This document shows, one piece after another, positions 23,291 to 34,432 of a DNA stretch of 64,000 bases. Under the pieces are notes generated by a model. It was given only the letters and a program-made list of their open reading frames with translations, ran no database searches and was not told where the DNA came from. The position numbers were made by a program, and so were the translations under genes. The DNA is taken from the NCBI RefSeq assembly GCF_022682495.2, contig NC_071394.1, forward strand, positions 25,206,470 through 25,270,469, read 5' to 3'. Numbering within the stretch: the first letter of the stretch is position 1; each line of letters starts with the position of its first letter. Source of the DNA: Desmodus rotundus. Lineage: Eukaryota; Chordata; Mammalia; Chiroptera; Phyllostomidae.

Positions 23291-23914
23291 GGCAGTATGC
23301 ACCAACGATACTCCCTGAGGAAAGGCCTTGTTTCCTCTCTTGTAAAAGCCTCAGAGAGTTTTAATTGCTTGACCTTCAGAACTCAGGAAGACCTTTTAGA
23401 CTGTGGTTTGTGTCCTGGCCAACAAAAGCATTATTAGAGGGACTTGCACGAACAGGGGCAGTTTGCAGCATGCTCTGACCAAACCAGGAAGAGCTCCATC
23501 ATAGGCTGATAAATAGCGCTACTTCCATAAAGGAGAGGTGATGCCAGAGAAAATAAACATACAGCAAATTGCTCCTTGTAGTAGGCACGCTTCCACTGTA
23601 GGGATAATAAGAAGCTTTACAAGAAAGGAAAAAAATGATGTTGCAGGATAGGAGTAAGAGGTATTGTGAACAGAGAGTAAAAATCAGGATGGAAACACGG
23701 GGGAAAAAAATCCCCCAAAACAAAAGAAACATAGAATGTGGTCCAAGAGAGAGGCCACAAAAGGTCAAAGATGAACCTTCGCTTAATAATCCAGAAGTAA
23801 AAATGAAAGAAATGTGAGGTTCTGGATTGAATCAATGTGTATCGAATCCCACAGGGTGACTATGCCATGGGAGACATTAATGACAGGAGAGGGGAATGTC
23901 ATAACAACTGTATT
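23291..23914. other. Unassigned stretch
   Basis: Purine-rich on the plus strand around 23630-23780. The hydrophobic minus-strand frames at 23499-23835 mirror that composition and have no gene support. Confidence 0.4.
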
Positions 23915-24470
23915 TATTGAGTTCTTGCTGTGTGCCAGCTGCTGTCCTCGGCCTTTAAAGATATAATCCCATTTGATGGGCCCCTTGACCCTCTAATCAT
24001 TTTGCAAACTGTATAGATGATAAGCTAAGGCACGAACAAGATGCTGTATTTTGCTGTGTATAATGCACACCTACATGTGTGGCTCAAAATTTCAGGAAAA
24101 AAATCTTTCATCTTAATTTTTTAATTCAATTTTTTATTTATTTGTATTTAGATACTCATTTTTCATATTGTAAAGGAATTTTAGCATTTATTTTTTAACA
24201 TACAGATATTGTTATTGCTTTCTAGAGTTATACTTTTAATTCAGAAGCATAAATAAAAGAATTAAAAACATTTAATATAGATACAGAATTAGTACTACCC
24301 ATGTATAATGTGCATCCTTATTTTTCCCTCAAAAATTTGGGCAAAAAGTGCACAAAATATGATAAGTACCTTACCCAAGGTCACTTAGCTAGTTAGTTAG
24401 TGATGAAGGCAGGGTGTGAACCCAAGGCTCTTGAACACTCCTTCTTAAACCCTATGCTGTCACCTTATGC
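23915..24470 (-). repeat. MIR split by an unclassified insertion
   Basis: Left part 'ttattgagttcttgctgtgt' to 'gataagctaaggcacgaac'; right part 'ccttacccaaggtcacttag' to 'gtgtgaacccaaggctctt'. Joined, these give a normal reverse MIR, so 24041-24360 is a later insertion. Confidence 0.8.
24041..24360. mobile_element. Unclassified insertion element, about 320 bp
   Basis: AT-rich element lying inside the MIR. Its ends mirror each other only briefly ('tgtattttg' / 'caaaatatg'). Internally it carries imperfect direct repeats: 'tgtataatgcacacc' and 'ggctcaaaatttcaggaaaa' at 24057-24100, against 'tgtataatgtgcatcc' and 'cctcaaaaatttgggcaaaa' at 24303-24346. No coding capacity. The size and ends suggest a non-autonomous DNA transposon, but I could not name a family or prove a duplication. 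Confidence 0.55.
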
Positions 24471-25612
24471 AGGTGGCCCATCTTGACAAGTCAAAGTCTA
24501 CAAGGTAGTATTCAGACTAAAGTTTAAATCCTTTGAATTCTACACAGTGACTCTAGTAAATGTGTATGTGGTAAGAAGACTTTGTAGAGGAAGTAATAGA
24601 AACAGCTAAAACTAGCTGAAGCTAAAAAGATTTTTGACAACAAACTGAGACGGCTATCAGAACGAAAGAGGAATTTGACAGTTAAGCCTTGGGAGTTCAG
24701 GAGACAGAATTTCTGTGAATTCAGCTCCTAGAATCAGGGATTTAAAAGCTCTCAGGACTCTCCCACCTCTCACCCTGTTTCTCTCCTTGAGTTGAATTCA
24801 TTTTCTTCTGCTGCAGGATTGCTTCATGGGATAGGAAATGACCTCTGGTAGGCCGGTGTTCCCAGTCTAGTATCAACTCCACAGAGAGAGAGATAGAAAG
24901 AGAAAAAAACTTCTCTTCTTTCCCAGCTTCTTGCTCTCGTTTTTTTCCAAGGTAAAAGAAAAATTCCCAGGGAAGAACTATGATTGGTCCAGCTTGGGTC
25001 ATGTGCTCAATCATAGACCAATTACTGTGGTCCTGAAGGCAGAGTTCTATAATTGTCAGCCCCCATGTACTAGGGTCACTGGGGCTTTGACAGAGCTTGT
25101 CCCAGAAGAAGAGAGCTGCTATTCTGGAGAATAAAAACAATAAATGTTCATGAGAAATTGGATTATGGGTAAGAACATTATAAAACATCAGAAGAGATGC
25201 CAAAAACAGCCAAGACCAAACAGTTTGATAGCAGGGATAAAATTCTTAATAAATTTTGGAAACACTATAATAAAAACAGGTTTTAGGCATGATGAGAAGA
25301 GATTTATCTAACAAAACAGAGGATCTAAAAAGCAATTTAAGTGAAGAATTAGGATTCCAGCTCTGAAACTTTCAAACATTTCTATTATTAAGGCAGATGC
25401 ATTCCGGGAGAGGTGACTAATGCAGGGTCATGCTCCTAATTTGTGCCCACTAAATATTAATTCATTTTGATGACACATTCTATTAGAAATTATTGCTTGA
25501 AGCACTTACATATTTATAACAGATATCTTTAGCAGAATAATGTGCATATATAAAATTCTGCATAAATGTAACCAACAATAAATTATTACAGAGTCATCAG
25601 GCTTATGTTTAC
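24471..25612. other. Unassigned stretch
   Basis: The 153-codon minus frame at 24742-25203 is among the longest here. It lacks a family motif, its sequence is not GC-enriched, and no splice or promoter evidence supports it. Confidence 0.4.
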
Positions 25613-25614
25613 TC

Positions 25615-25760
25615 CTTCATGCATGCATTTATTCTTTCATCTGGTAGTTACTAACTGAGCAGAACTCTATTTCAGGTATTCTGTTAGGTACACCTGGTTT
25701 CTGCCCTCAAGGTGCTTAGAATACAGGAGGGGAGACAGAGCTATAAATACATTGCGCCTG
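25615..25760 (-). mobile_element. L2-like fragment
   Basis: 'tactaactgagcagaactct' and 'gccctcaaggtgcttagaat' resemble the reverse of an L2 3' half. Confidence 0.5.
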
Positions 25761-25764
25761 GATA

Positions 25765-27060
25765 GTAGATGTGGTGGGGCACTGCCAGATCCCGATTTAA
25801 AAACTAAGACCCTTTGTTCGCCTCTATAGGGTGTGTTACTGTTAAACCTCAAAGATAAATCTATTTTCAGGAATTGCCTTTGGCCAATGAAAGATGGCTT
25901 CCCCAAGGTTATGACCTCTAGGGCTCACTGTCAGCATCTAATGACAAGCCAATGGCTGGTTGCTGAGAAGCTAAAAGGCCGGCCTTCTTGCCTCACTGGA
26001 GAAAACACTGAAGGGTCACTTCAGCCCCACAGTAGAGGCCTCTGCTGCAATTACAGCACAGTTCAACTCCTCCTCTGCCCAGTCTGACTTCTCTCTCTCC
26101 TCTATAGGTGTTGTTCCTAAGAATAGTCTCCAAAACAAGTCTGCATGCAAATTCCATTTCTGAGTCTGTTCAATGGGGTATGCCACCCAAGGCAATGTGC
26201 AATTTAGAAAATGCTTATCAGGAAGAGCTGTCACCATCTCTAGCTGCCTAGTTGCTCTCCTTGGAGCGTGTCTCTGTCTGGGGAAGAATCACCTGGATAG
26301 TCCCTCCACATTGTGTGAACATAGGAAACAAAGTAGCCTTTGCCCTGAAGGAAGAGAGTGATAGAATATTCTTTGCGGTACGAGAAAGTCTGGCTCTCTC
26401 AGTCGTTCCAGTGTACAGTGCTGGTCTGCTGGGGAGAAAGGAGGTATTTTGCATAGGAGACCAGCAGGTCCCCAGGAAGGGAGGAATAGAGACTTGGACC
26501 CTCTCCCCTGGGAAGCTCAATGTTATTATAACCTCTCTGATCAATGGGGTGGTCCCAACCTCAGTCTCCTGGTGAGAGAGGAAGAAAAGGCTCCCAGGAG
26601 GAAATTACAGGGAGCAAAGGGGAAGTCCCTGGGAAGGCCCTCCAGTCCAGCCAGCCTGGTATGGAGGAGGGGCTTTGAGAGAAAGCCTGAGTACAAGATT
26701 ATAAATTAAAGAGCCAAAGAGAGACATTTCCAATTAAGGATAATTCTGAAGAAATAGTCATGTTCCCTCAGAGGATCATTTGACTAGTGAGGAATATTTA
26801 CTTGACTACCATCTCAGTAGCAGACAAACATACTGTTTCACAATACCAATATCAGCCCCTGAGGGTAGTAACAGAATCCACCACAGCAGAAAATGAGGGC
26901 CTACTAGGGGACGGCTGAGGTTTTCCTGTTCTCTTACTCCAACGTGAGCGACTGGAGTTCCCACTAACTGTTAAAAGGAGCCTGTGAGCAACTTGTTTAA
27001 TGCTCAGAAAAGAAATGACCATATTGGTACTTTAATCTGGTGAAAGGGGTTGTACAGATT
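25765..27060. other. Unassigned stretch
   Basis: Moderate GC; several frames of 85-107 codons on both strands overlap one another, and none is recognisable. Confidence 0.4.
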
Positions 27061-27330
27061 ACAGACAATTCCAAAGCAATGCGAGTAGTGCTTTAGGAAT
27101 GATGCTGCCAGGGAGGAAGAATTCCCAGAGGAGGTGAACCAAGCTAAGTCTTGAAGGCTGAGTAGGAGTCTGAGGGTGGACCGTGAGGTGTGAAAGTTGG
27201 TCCAGGACAAAAGCACAGATGCAGGAAGGTGGGCTGTCTCCTGTAAATAACCTAAGTGGATCTGGAGCCCAAGAGGCACTGAAGGAGTGACTGTAGGCAG
27301 GGTGAGACAAGGCAGGCCCTGGAAGCAAAG
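27060..27330 (-). mobile_element. L2-like fragment
   Basis: 'gaggaagaattcccagagga', 'aagtcttgaaggctgagtag' and 'ggccctggaagcaaagataa' fit a reverse-oriented, highly diverged L2 internal segment. Confidence 0.45.
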
Positions 27331-27334
27331 ATAA

Positions 27335-28261
27335 GAAGATATTTCAACCTGATTTCCTTGGCCTTGGAGCCCCAAGCTCAAATGTCTTCAGGGCCCCTGA
27401 TGAGAAAGGGAGTGTAGAGGGCCCGGATGGAACTGAGGCAAACAGCCCATTCCCACTAAAGGGAGTAACTGCCGCTCAGCGATGGTCAGTTGCCATGGAG
27501 AGATGCAGGCCTCGAGTTACCAAATCTTTGAAGTTGTCGAGAAAAGCTGGAACTCCTGATTTTTATCAGGCAGACCCAGATTTTTTAAGCTGGCAATTAT
27601 TGCAAATTAAATATATATGCTGAAGAAAACATCTTCAGATGTGGCCACGGGCCTCCAGTTAGCACTTTCTGCTAGACTGAGAGGTCTTTTAGACAAAGAA
27701 GTGAAAAGATCAGATTTGCACGTTAAAACCTCACTCTTGGCAGTAGGATTAGGAGAAGAGACTGGACAGGAAGACTGGTTAATTCAACAACAAATATGTT
27801 GAGACTTCTGTGTGTGACAAGAGCTGAAGTCACAATAACAGGCTGTGGGCACCTCAGCTTAGCGTGGGAGACAAGTTTACTCAACATCACACAACTGTAT
27901 AATTACACATGTCGAGTATACTGCAGGGAGGAAAAGGGGAGAACCTAAATTACGGGGAATGATAGAAGAGAACAGATTAAAGAGATATTTGGGAAGTTTG
28001 GTAATAACTTAGATGGGGAGAAAAGAGAGAGGGAGTTTCAAGGTCTTACTTGGGTGAGGGGTGGATGCTGTTTCAGAAAGAAGCATAAAAATGATTGCGG
28101 GAAACTGCCACTGTTGAGTTATAGAAATAGGGTAAGCATGATTTACGCAAAGTAATGAGAGCTAAAACCTACTTTTTAATTTTTGCCCTCTTACTAGGGC
28201 TTCCAGTCATACTTCTTTCTGGTGATAATACCTGCCCCGCCCATCTCACAGGGCACTTGGA
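27335..28261. other. Mostly unassigned
   Basis: A phrase near 27780-27860 ('ttcaacaacaaatatgttga') may continue the L2 on the left. No gene seen. Confidence 0.4.
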
Positions 28262-28757
28262 TTAGTCAGGATTCTCCAAAGAAACAGAACCAATAGGATG
28301 TAGAAATGTGGAAGCGAGAGAAAGAGATTCATCATAAGGAATGGGTTCATGGAATTATGGAGGCTGACAAGCCCGCTGATCTGCAGTTGGCAAGCTGGGG
28401 ACGGAGAGATCCATTGCTGTGTTTCTACTTTCTAGTTTCTAGAAAGCCAGCAGGCTCTAGACCCAAGAGCCAATGTTTCAGGTCAAGTGCAAATGCAGAA
28501 AAAGGACTGGTGTCCTGTCTTGAACAGTCAGGCAGGGGGAGTTCCCTCTTAACTGACAGAGGGTCAGCCCTATTCAGGCTTTGAGCAGATTAGACGAGGC
28601 CCACCCACATTAGGGAGGGCAATCTGCTTTCCTGGGTCTAGGGATTCAGATGTTAATCTCACCCAGAAACACTCTCACAGAAGCACCCAGAATAATGTTC
28701 AGCCAAATGTCTGGGCACCCTGTGACCCAGTCAAGTTAACACAAAATTAACCATACA
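28262..28757. mobile_element. Ancient mammalian interspersed repeat, class uncertain
   Basis: Starts 'attagtcaggattctccaaa', continues 'gaaacagaaccaataggatg', 'gattagacgaggcccaccca', 'cattagggagggcaatctgc' and 'gggcaccctgtgacccagtc', and ends 'aacacaaaattaaccata'. I recognise this as a widespread placental repeat of about 500 bp with LTR-like proportions, but I cannot give its family name reliably. Confidence 0.6.
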
Positions 28758-28759
28758 GC

Positions 28760-29323
28760 ACTTTTGAGTATAAAATGAAAGAATTGATTTGAAATGATCT
28801 TAGACGTTTAAGAGCTATACAAATATTAAATATAGTAAGTAGAGAAGAAATTATTGCCTGTAGCATATAGGTCAGATATTCTCTGTTTGCTCCTCTAGAT
28901 CCATTGTCCCTCCTGCTGTGTCCCCAACAGGCTGGTCTCTCCCACAGCAGTACTTGGACTCTGCGACCCTCTGGTTTCTGGCTGAGGGGTACAGTGGGAC
29001 ACCAAGAGTTAGAGGAGAGAAAAGCAGGCAGGGCACTACTCCCCACACCTCTCCGTGCCCCCCATGTGGCTTAGCTCCCTGGGGTGTCCCCTCTTCCTTG
29101 ATGCAGCTCTCTCCCAGGCCCCGTCAGGCCTAAGGGTGCTAACGGCTTCCCTTGGCTTGAGTCTCTGGGCGCTTTTCCATCCCTTGTTGGATTCTTACTC
29201 CTGCCAAGGAGCAGCTATCTAGTAGCTGTATCGATAACGTTAATAACATTCATAGCTAAGCTCTCAGAGGAAGTTCTTGTTAACTCTACCTCTAATCTCA
29301 AATCAATTTCTTATGATATTTTT
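28760..29323. other. Unassigned stretch
   Basis: No repeat or exon recognised before the VES target-site duplication at 29324. Confidence 0.4.
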
Positions 29324-29335
29324 TCTATTAACTTT

Positions 29336-29553
29336 ATTTTATTTTTTAGATTTGAAGATTTTATTTATTTATTTATTTCAAGAGAGGGGAAGGGAGGGAG
29401 ATGTGCGAGAGATACATCAATTGGTTGCCTCTCACATGCACCCAACCAGGGGCCTGGCCATCAACCCAGCTATGTGCCCTGACTGGGAATGGAACCAGTG
29501 ACCTTTTGGTTGGCAGACTGGCACTCAATCCACTGAGCCACCCCAGCCAAGGC
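29336..29553 (-). mobile_element. VES SINE, minus strand
   Basis: Reverse VES: A-rich tail at the left ('gattttatttatttatttat'), body 'acatcaattggttgcctctc', B-box region 'gactgggaatggaaccagtg', head end 'cactgagccaccccagcca'. Perfect 12-bp target-site duplications 'tctattaacttt' at 29324-29335 and 29554-29565. Confidence 0.95.
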
Positions 29554-29734
29554 TCTATTAACTTTCATAATGACAGCTTTAATGTGAGCATGTGTTTGAC
29601 CCTCAAGAAACTGTCCTAATGTAAAGGCAGAAGTGAGCTGTCATCAAAATGAGTGATGATGCTTAGGGATGGGTGGCCTGTTGGGTCTGGATCCAGCCAA
29701 TATTCATACCTGATAACAGTAATCATTTGAGTAA

Positions 29735-30079
29735 TCAGAACGTCTTCAAATACTGGGCTACTTCGTCCTCCGTGCCGGCCCGAGGGCAGTGCAAGGGCTG
29801 GTGTTCTCCAGTTGCTGCAGCCACAGCACGTGGTCGATGTTGTGTTCAGCCAGGAACTTGAGGGAGGTCTCCTCTGGGGCCTCAAGGATCACTCTGTCTG
29901 TATGCTCCGTTCCGCGGTGGGGAGGGGTGGAAGAAGGTAGTTGGCCGTGTGGGGGGGGTTGCAGCGGCTGTGTGACAGGCCGGCACTGCCAAGATGCCCA
30001 CTGGCCGGGAGAACGGACAGGTCCTTTCGTAACACCGAGTACTCCACCGGAACTGCGGCTCGGTGCCAGAGGCTGCCAT
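29735..30079 (-). pseudogene. PTRHD1: PTRHD1 retrocopy (broken)
   Basis: Minus-strand relic of PTRHD1, a small protein with a peptidyl-tRNA hydrolase 2 (PTH2) fold. The start at 30079 gives MAASGTEPQ, as in PTRHD1. A later frame gives 'VILEAPEETSLKFLAEHNID' and then 'HVLWLQQLENTSPCTALGP', and the end reads EDEVAQYLKTF followed by a stop at 29735-29737. These blocks occur in the order of the parent. Only 345 bp separate start and stop, against about 420 expected for a protein of about 140 residues, with at least two frameshifts and an internal deletion. GC is locally high, as in the parent coding sequence, and no intron interrupts the matched blocks, so a processed copy is likely. A poly-A tail and target-site duplication were not found. 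Confidence 0.85.
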
Positions 30080-30149
30080 CTCCCTGACCTATTTCATGCC
30101 CCCTTCAATGCTGGTACCCTAGTCCATACCATCCTCTTCTCTCTCCGCT

Positions 30150-30835
30150 GATCACACTGGCTCCTGACTGCACCTGATGCTCCTGTGCTGGTACTTACCT
30201 GTGGTCTCTCAGATACCCTTCTCCGCAGTGTGTGGTCAGGGTGATGCAAACTGAATCTCCCTTCCTCCCAGCTATCTGGGTTCTTGTTAGGTTCTGCATC
30301 AGAAGGAGAAAGAAAAGTGGAAGGGAGAAGGGACTTCTTTCCTGTTTTTCACTTCCCGTTTTTCTGTGTTGCTCCAGTAGCAGCACATAATGGTTCCAGC
30401 TTCCAGAGACTTTGAGCACCCCCAGTACCCCAGGTGCCAGCAGCAGCCACGTCACATTGGTGTACCTGCTGAGCTGTGCCCCTGGGACCAGAGAAGCTGC
30501 AGAACCACACCCCTTTAGGGGAAGCACCAGCCCAACAGAGCCCCCTCCTCAGAGGTCTGAGCTGGGCAGAGCCTCCCTTGGAGATTCAAGCACCAGGCCC
30601 ATGGGGCCTCTCTTCCAGGCTCCTGGGTACAGGTGACACCACCTGTGTTCCAGCCTCAGGAGGTAGGAGCCGCTTTCTTGCAGTTATTAATCCCTGAGTG
30701 ACAACCCTCTTCCCTTTTCCTTTTATACTTTGAGCCTTCTAATGCCGGTGAAAGCAATTCTTTCTATTAAAGCCCTTCTATTTGAAACATTTAGTGTGAT
30801 TTCTGTTTCTGACTGGCCCCTGGCCAATTACCCTT
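30150..30835 (+). mobile_element. LTR-like ancient repeat, family unassigned
   Basis: Contains 'gctccagtagcagcacataa', 'gcttccagagactttgagca', 'cccaacagagccccctcctc' and a tail 'gcaattctttctattaaagc' then 'gtgatttctgtttctgactg', a pattern I associate with a mammalian LTR end with a weak ATTAAA signal near 30769. It follows the PTRHD1 relic. Boundaries approximate. Confidence 0.45.
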
Positions 30836-30854
30836 TTAATTCATCCCCCACTTA

Positions 30855-30940
30855 GCAGCCAGTTATTTTTTGAAAATGTACCTCAGATCGTATCACTCCT
30901 GTGATGAACTAGTCATGCTCCTTGGTTTCAAACTAAGGAA
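30855..30940 (+). mobile_element. Short L2-like fragment
   Basis: 'gtacctcagatcgtatcact' resembles the L2 segment preceding its 3' region. Confidence 0.45.
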
Positions 30941-31534
30941 ATGAGTACTTCATCTCTCTTTCAAACAGAAGGGAAATGTATTGAAAGTGACTGTGGAACT
31001 CAGAGAATCAAGGGGAAGATGGGAGAACAGGGGACAGAGGGAGGTTTGCACAGTGAAGCTCCTGGGATGGTTTGCTGAGGACGCAACCCTTGATTCCTTT
31101 CCACAAGACACTTGTGCGCAGCCAGTGCCAGTGGACATTGGTCAGCATATGCTGGACCCTGCTGCCCTTGCACACGTATCCCCACGCACACCAGACTATA
31201 CCACAGCCACCTCAGTCATTCCTAACTGATCTTGCATCTTGGAGACACACCCTCATGTTTCAAAGTCCCAGGTAGGAGCACCTGGTTGGCTTTATTCTAA
31301 ATGCCACAGGAGAGGAGAGACAATGCCTTCTCTTGTCCCTTTAAGCCTTGGCTTCTATGATGAGAACCAGGACCCTGCTTCCCATTAGTTCTGTGATTCC
31401 CTAAAATAAGAAGGGCTTTTGAATGCAGAGTGACACATTTCTGCTATTCTAGTAGTTTCCCCCGTCACTAAGAGTGAAATTCCCAAATCTGGCTCTCACA
31501 GCGGCCACAATCTGGCGCAGCACACTTCTGACCT
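30941..31534. other. Unassigned stretch
   Basis: Overlapping frames of 60-82 codons on both strands; nothing recognised. Confidence 0.4.
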
Positions 31535-31865
31535 CACCTCCTTTCTCGGTTTCTACTCATCCCTCAAACATGGGACACTCATTCCCACCTCAGGGGATCA
31601 CTGTTCCCTCAGGCCCTTCCCTGCTTGCTCCTCTCAAGGAATTTCCTTCACTTCCAAGTTTCAGCTTGACTCTTTCCTCCTCAGGGAAGCCTTCCCGAAG
31701 GAGCCTCTACCACACACTTCTTTCCTTTGCAGCGTTCGTCTGTACCTGGTGTTTTCTTGTGCTTGTTCGTCCCCTGCCTCCCCTTATCCAGAATGTGAAT
31801 TCCACCGTGTCTGTCCATTGCTGCAGAAGGCCAGTACCTGGGAGACGCAGAGCAGGCACTTCATG
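31535..31865 (+). mobile_element. L2 3' region
   Basis: 'actcattcccacctcagggg', 'cttgactctttcctcctcag', 'ggaagccttcccgaaggagc' and 'gaatgtgaattccaccgtgt' follow the L2 3' order. The overlapping 163-codon plus frame (31474-31965) is therefore an accident of an L2 plus a microsatellite. Confidence 0.7.
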
Positions 31866-31867
31866 TT

Positions 31868-31935
31868 TGTTGGATGACTGGACAGATGGACGGATGTTTG
31901 GATGGATGGATGTTTGGATGGCTGGCTGGCTGGCT
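31868..31935. repeat. (GGAT)n/(GGCT)n compound microsatellite
   Basis: Tetranucleotide tract: ggat units interrupted by 'gatgtttg' twice, then three ggct units. Confidence 0.9.
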
Positions 31936-32274
31936 CAATTCTGTTTATTACAACATTCAACTTGATACAAGAAACAAAACAATTTTGTAATGGAAGCAAG
32001 CAATGACAAATGGGATTCCATGAATGCTTTTTTAAATATTAATTAACTTCCTGGAATCCATCTGTGAGATTTCTTTTGGAGGTCTTACTGAGGAGTTCTA
32101 TCTCTAAGGTGGGCCCTAAGAAGGCTGCTGTGATCTTCTGGAGAAACCATTGGTTTCCTTTGAATGGCCACCATTTTGTGAATTAAAGCAGAGGGTAAAG
32201 GGCAAGTTAAAAAAAAAAAAAAGCACAGCACACTCATACTGAGTATGAAAGAAGCCAGGTAGCATAAATATTGT
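31936..32274. other. Unassigned stretch
   Basis: Ends in an A13 run near 32210, just before a MIR; no element recognised that would own this tail. Confidence 0.4.
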
Positions 32275-32515
32275 AAATGTGGACTTGGGCGTCAGACAGA
32301 CCTGAGTTCCACGCCCTCAGTTTCTTATTAGTTATGTGTTGCGGGCTCTGCCACTTCTGGTTGCGTGACCTTGGGCGAGTCACTGAAGTGCTCTTTGCTT
32401 CAATTTCCACATTTGCACAACGGGAATAATAACAGCGCATACATTGCAGGGTTGTTGTAAGGACAAAGTGACTCAGTATACAGACACCACTTAGAAAAGT
32501 ATCTGGCATTAGTTT
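32275..32515 (+). repeat. MIR SINE
   Basis: Long MIR: 'gtggacttgggcgtcagaca', 'gtgaccttgggcgagtcact', 'gcttcaatttccacatttgc', 'gggttgttgtaaggacaaag' and 'aagtatctggcatta'. Confidence 0.9.
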
Positions 32516-32984
32516 GCTTAGATCAAGAATAAGATAAGTATAACCTCTTATTATGGTTAGGGTCATATTAGTCTATTGATAAGGGAAACTTCAACAAGAT
32601 AGAACTTTATCTTTCACATAAGTCAGAGGTAGGCAGTGCAGGGTGGGTACAGCAGTTCCACAGTCAATAGAGACCAAAGTTCCTTCTTTCTCCACTGCCA
32701 TTTGATACATGGTTTATATCCTCAAAGTCCAAGACGGCTACTCAAGTTCCCATCACATTCAGAAAGAAGGGATGGAGAAGGGCCTCAGGACAGAATCAAT
32801 ACCCCTTAAAGAACACATCCAAATGGCTCACATAGCTCTTTTATTTGCATCCCATGGACCAGAACAGGGCCACAGGGCCACAACTAGCTGCAAGGGGTAT
32901 AGGGAAATGTAGTTTTTTCACTCTGTGTGTTGCCACCCCAAATAAAATTGGCATTGTGTCACTAAAGACGAAACAGAAAATGGA
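32516..32984. other. Unassigned stretch
   Basis: A 67-codon frame at 32709-32912 is not recognisable. Confidence 0.4.
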
Positions 32985-33150
32985 TATTGCTCCTTAGGCA
33001 AGTTACTTAACTTTAAGTTTTAGTTTTTACATTTGTAAAATGGGAACAATTGTTTACACCTCACACAGCTGTCTGGAAGTTTACATGAAATGAAGCCTGG
33101 CCGCTGCTAGCACGGGGCCCACTGCCTGCTAAATAAACATCAGCTGTCTT
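32985..33150 (+). repeat. MIR SINE
   Basis: 'ggcaagttacttaactttaa', 'acatttgtaaaatgggaaca' and 'gcctgctaaataaacatcag' in MIR order. Confidence 0.8.
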
Positions 33151-33471
33151 CGTAAGAAGGAAAACTGTGTGCATATGTTTAAAAATAAGTTAGACAAAGC
33201 CAAATGGAAGAAAAAGAAGAAAAATATCTCTGCAAAAAGGTACTGATAACTTCAGAAAGAAACCCCCTCTATTTACAGCTTTTTTCAGTGCTTTGGCTCT
33301 CTCTAGCTTGACTGATTCTCAGCTGACAGTGTTCCAGTTTTAAATACCACATCATCCTGCTTTGCTACTAACAAAGGGCCACTGTGTACCTGGGTGAGGC
33401 TGTCTCAGACTCACTGTTCTGAGTCTTTCTGGCATCTACCTAACCACCTAACTTCTGTCCTATGTTTTAGG

Positions 33472-33620
33472 CCAATGGCTCGTGAACCTGACGGATCCCA
33501 AGGTTCACTCACCTGGAGAGTTCTGTAAAAATACAAACTCCCCCTCCCCACAAAATACAGACTCCCAGTCCTCATCCCAGGAATCAAGCCCCCAAAACTT
33601 CTACATCTGCCTCAGCTGTG
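33472..33620. mobile_element. MER5A-like element
   Basis: 'gttcactcacctggagagtt' followed by a run of C-rich text and 'cccaaaacttctacatctgc' suggests a decayed MER5A. The inverted ends are not clear. Confidence 0.5.
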
Positions 33621-33711
33621 TCAAACTAACTGCGTTTTTTGGACTAAGTGACTCAGCAACTTGAATGTTTACATAATACAGAGGAATGTATTTTGAAGCA
33701 CAAACACGGAT

Positions 33712-33920
33712 TGAATGTTGCTAGGCGTGGCTCTAAGCATTTTACGTGGTCTCACATCTAGGTACTATTATTCCCCTTTATATAGATCAGGAAACAGAGG
33801 CACAGAGAGGCTAAGCAACTTGTTCAACGTCACACAGCTAATAAATGGGGGAACTGGGAGCTGGGATTCAAACCCAGGCAGTCTGGCTTCTGAGAGCCTG
33901 ATCACCATCCGCTACCACCC
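33712..33920 (-). repeat. MIR SINE
   Basis: Reverse MIR: 'ggtactattattcccctttt', 'aggaaacagaggcacagaga', 'cacacagctaataaatgggg' and 'gggattcaaacccaggcagt'. Confidence 0.9.
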
Positions 33921-34082
33921 TCCCATCTGTATTGAACAATCAGCGCACTTCAAAACAAATTATTTGAAAACTTGAACAGACTTCCTCCTCACATCTATTA
34001 AGTAAAATGCAAGATAATCTTGTTCAGATCATTGATCTTCCCAAGCATGTTGTGGCACAAGTGAGTCTTTTACAAAGGCCTC

Positions 34083-34284
34083 TTTTTTTAAGAAAAATTT
34101 GATTTTAGAGAGAGAGAGGAAGAGAGAAAGAGACAGAGACACAGAGAAGGAAACATCAATTTGCTGTTCCATTTATTTAGGCATTCATTGGTTGATTCTT
34201 GCGTGTGCCTTGATTGGGGACCGAACCTACAAACTTAATGTATGCAGGATGATGCTCTAACCAACCGAGCTACCTGGCCAGGGC
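34083..34284 (-). mobile_element. Older tRNA-SINE, minus strand
   Basis: 'gattttagagagagagagga', 'catcaatttgctgttccatt', 'gattggggaccgaacctaca' and head end 'ctaaccaaccgagctacctg'. Likely duplications 'agtcttttacaaa' (34064-34076) and 'agtctgttataaa' (34292-34304). Confidence 0.88.
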
Positions 34285-34398
34285 CCAGATAAGTCTGTTA
34301 TAAAAAAATATTTCCAGGCAGCCATCAAAAATAGTGTTGAAACTATATTTTCACGTGTACGTGTTCACTATGATGCTCTTTATGTAAAGAAATATATA

Positions 34399-34400
34399 TC

Positions 34401-34429
<29 letters not shown>
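34399..34429. repeat. (CA)n microsatellite
   Basis: About 14 perfect ca units. Confidence 0.97.

Positions 34430-34432
<3 letters not shown>

Noticed and set aside
24742..25203. 153-codon minus-strand frame
   Set aside because: Ordinary base composition and no family motif; consistent with random expectation for 64 kb.
31474..31965. 163-codon plus-strand frame
   Set aside because: It covers an L2 3' region and a GGAT/GGCT microsatellite; a chance frame.
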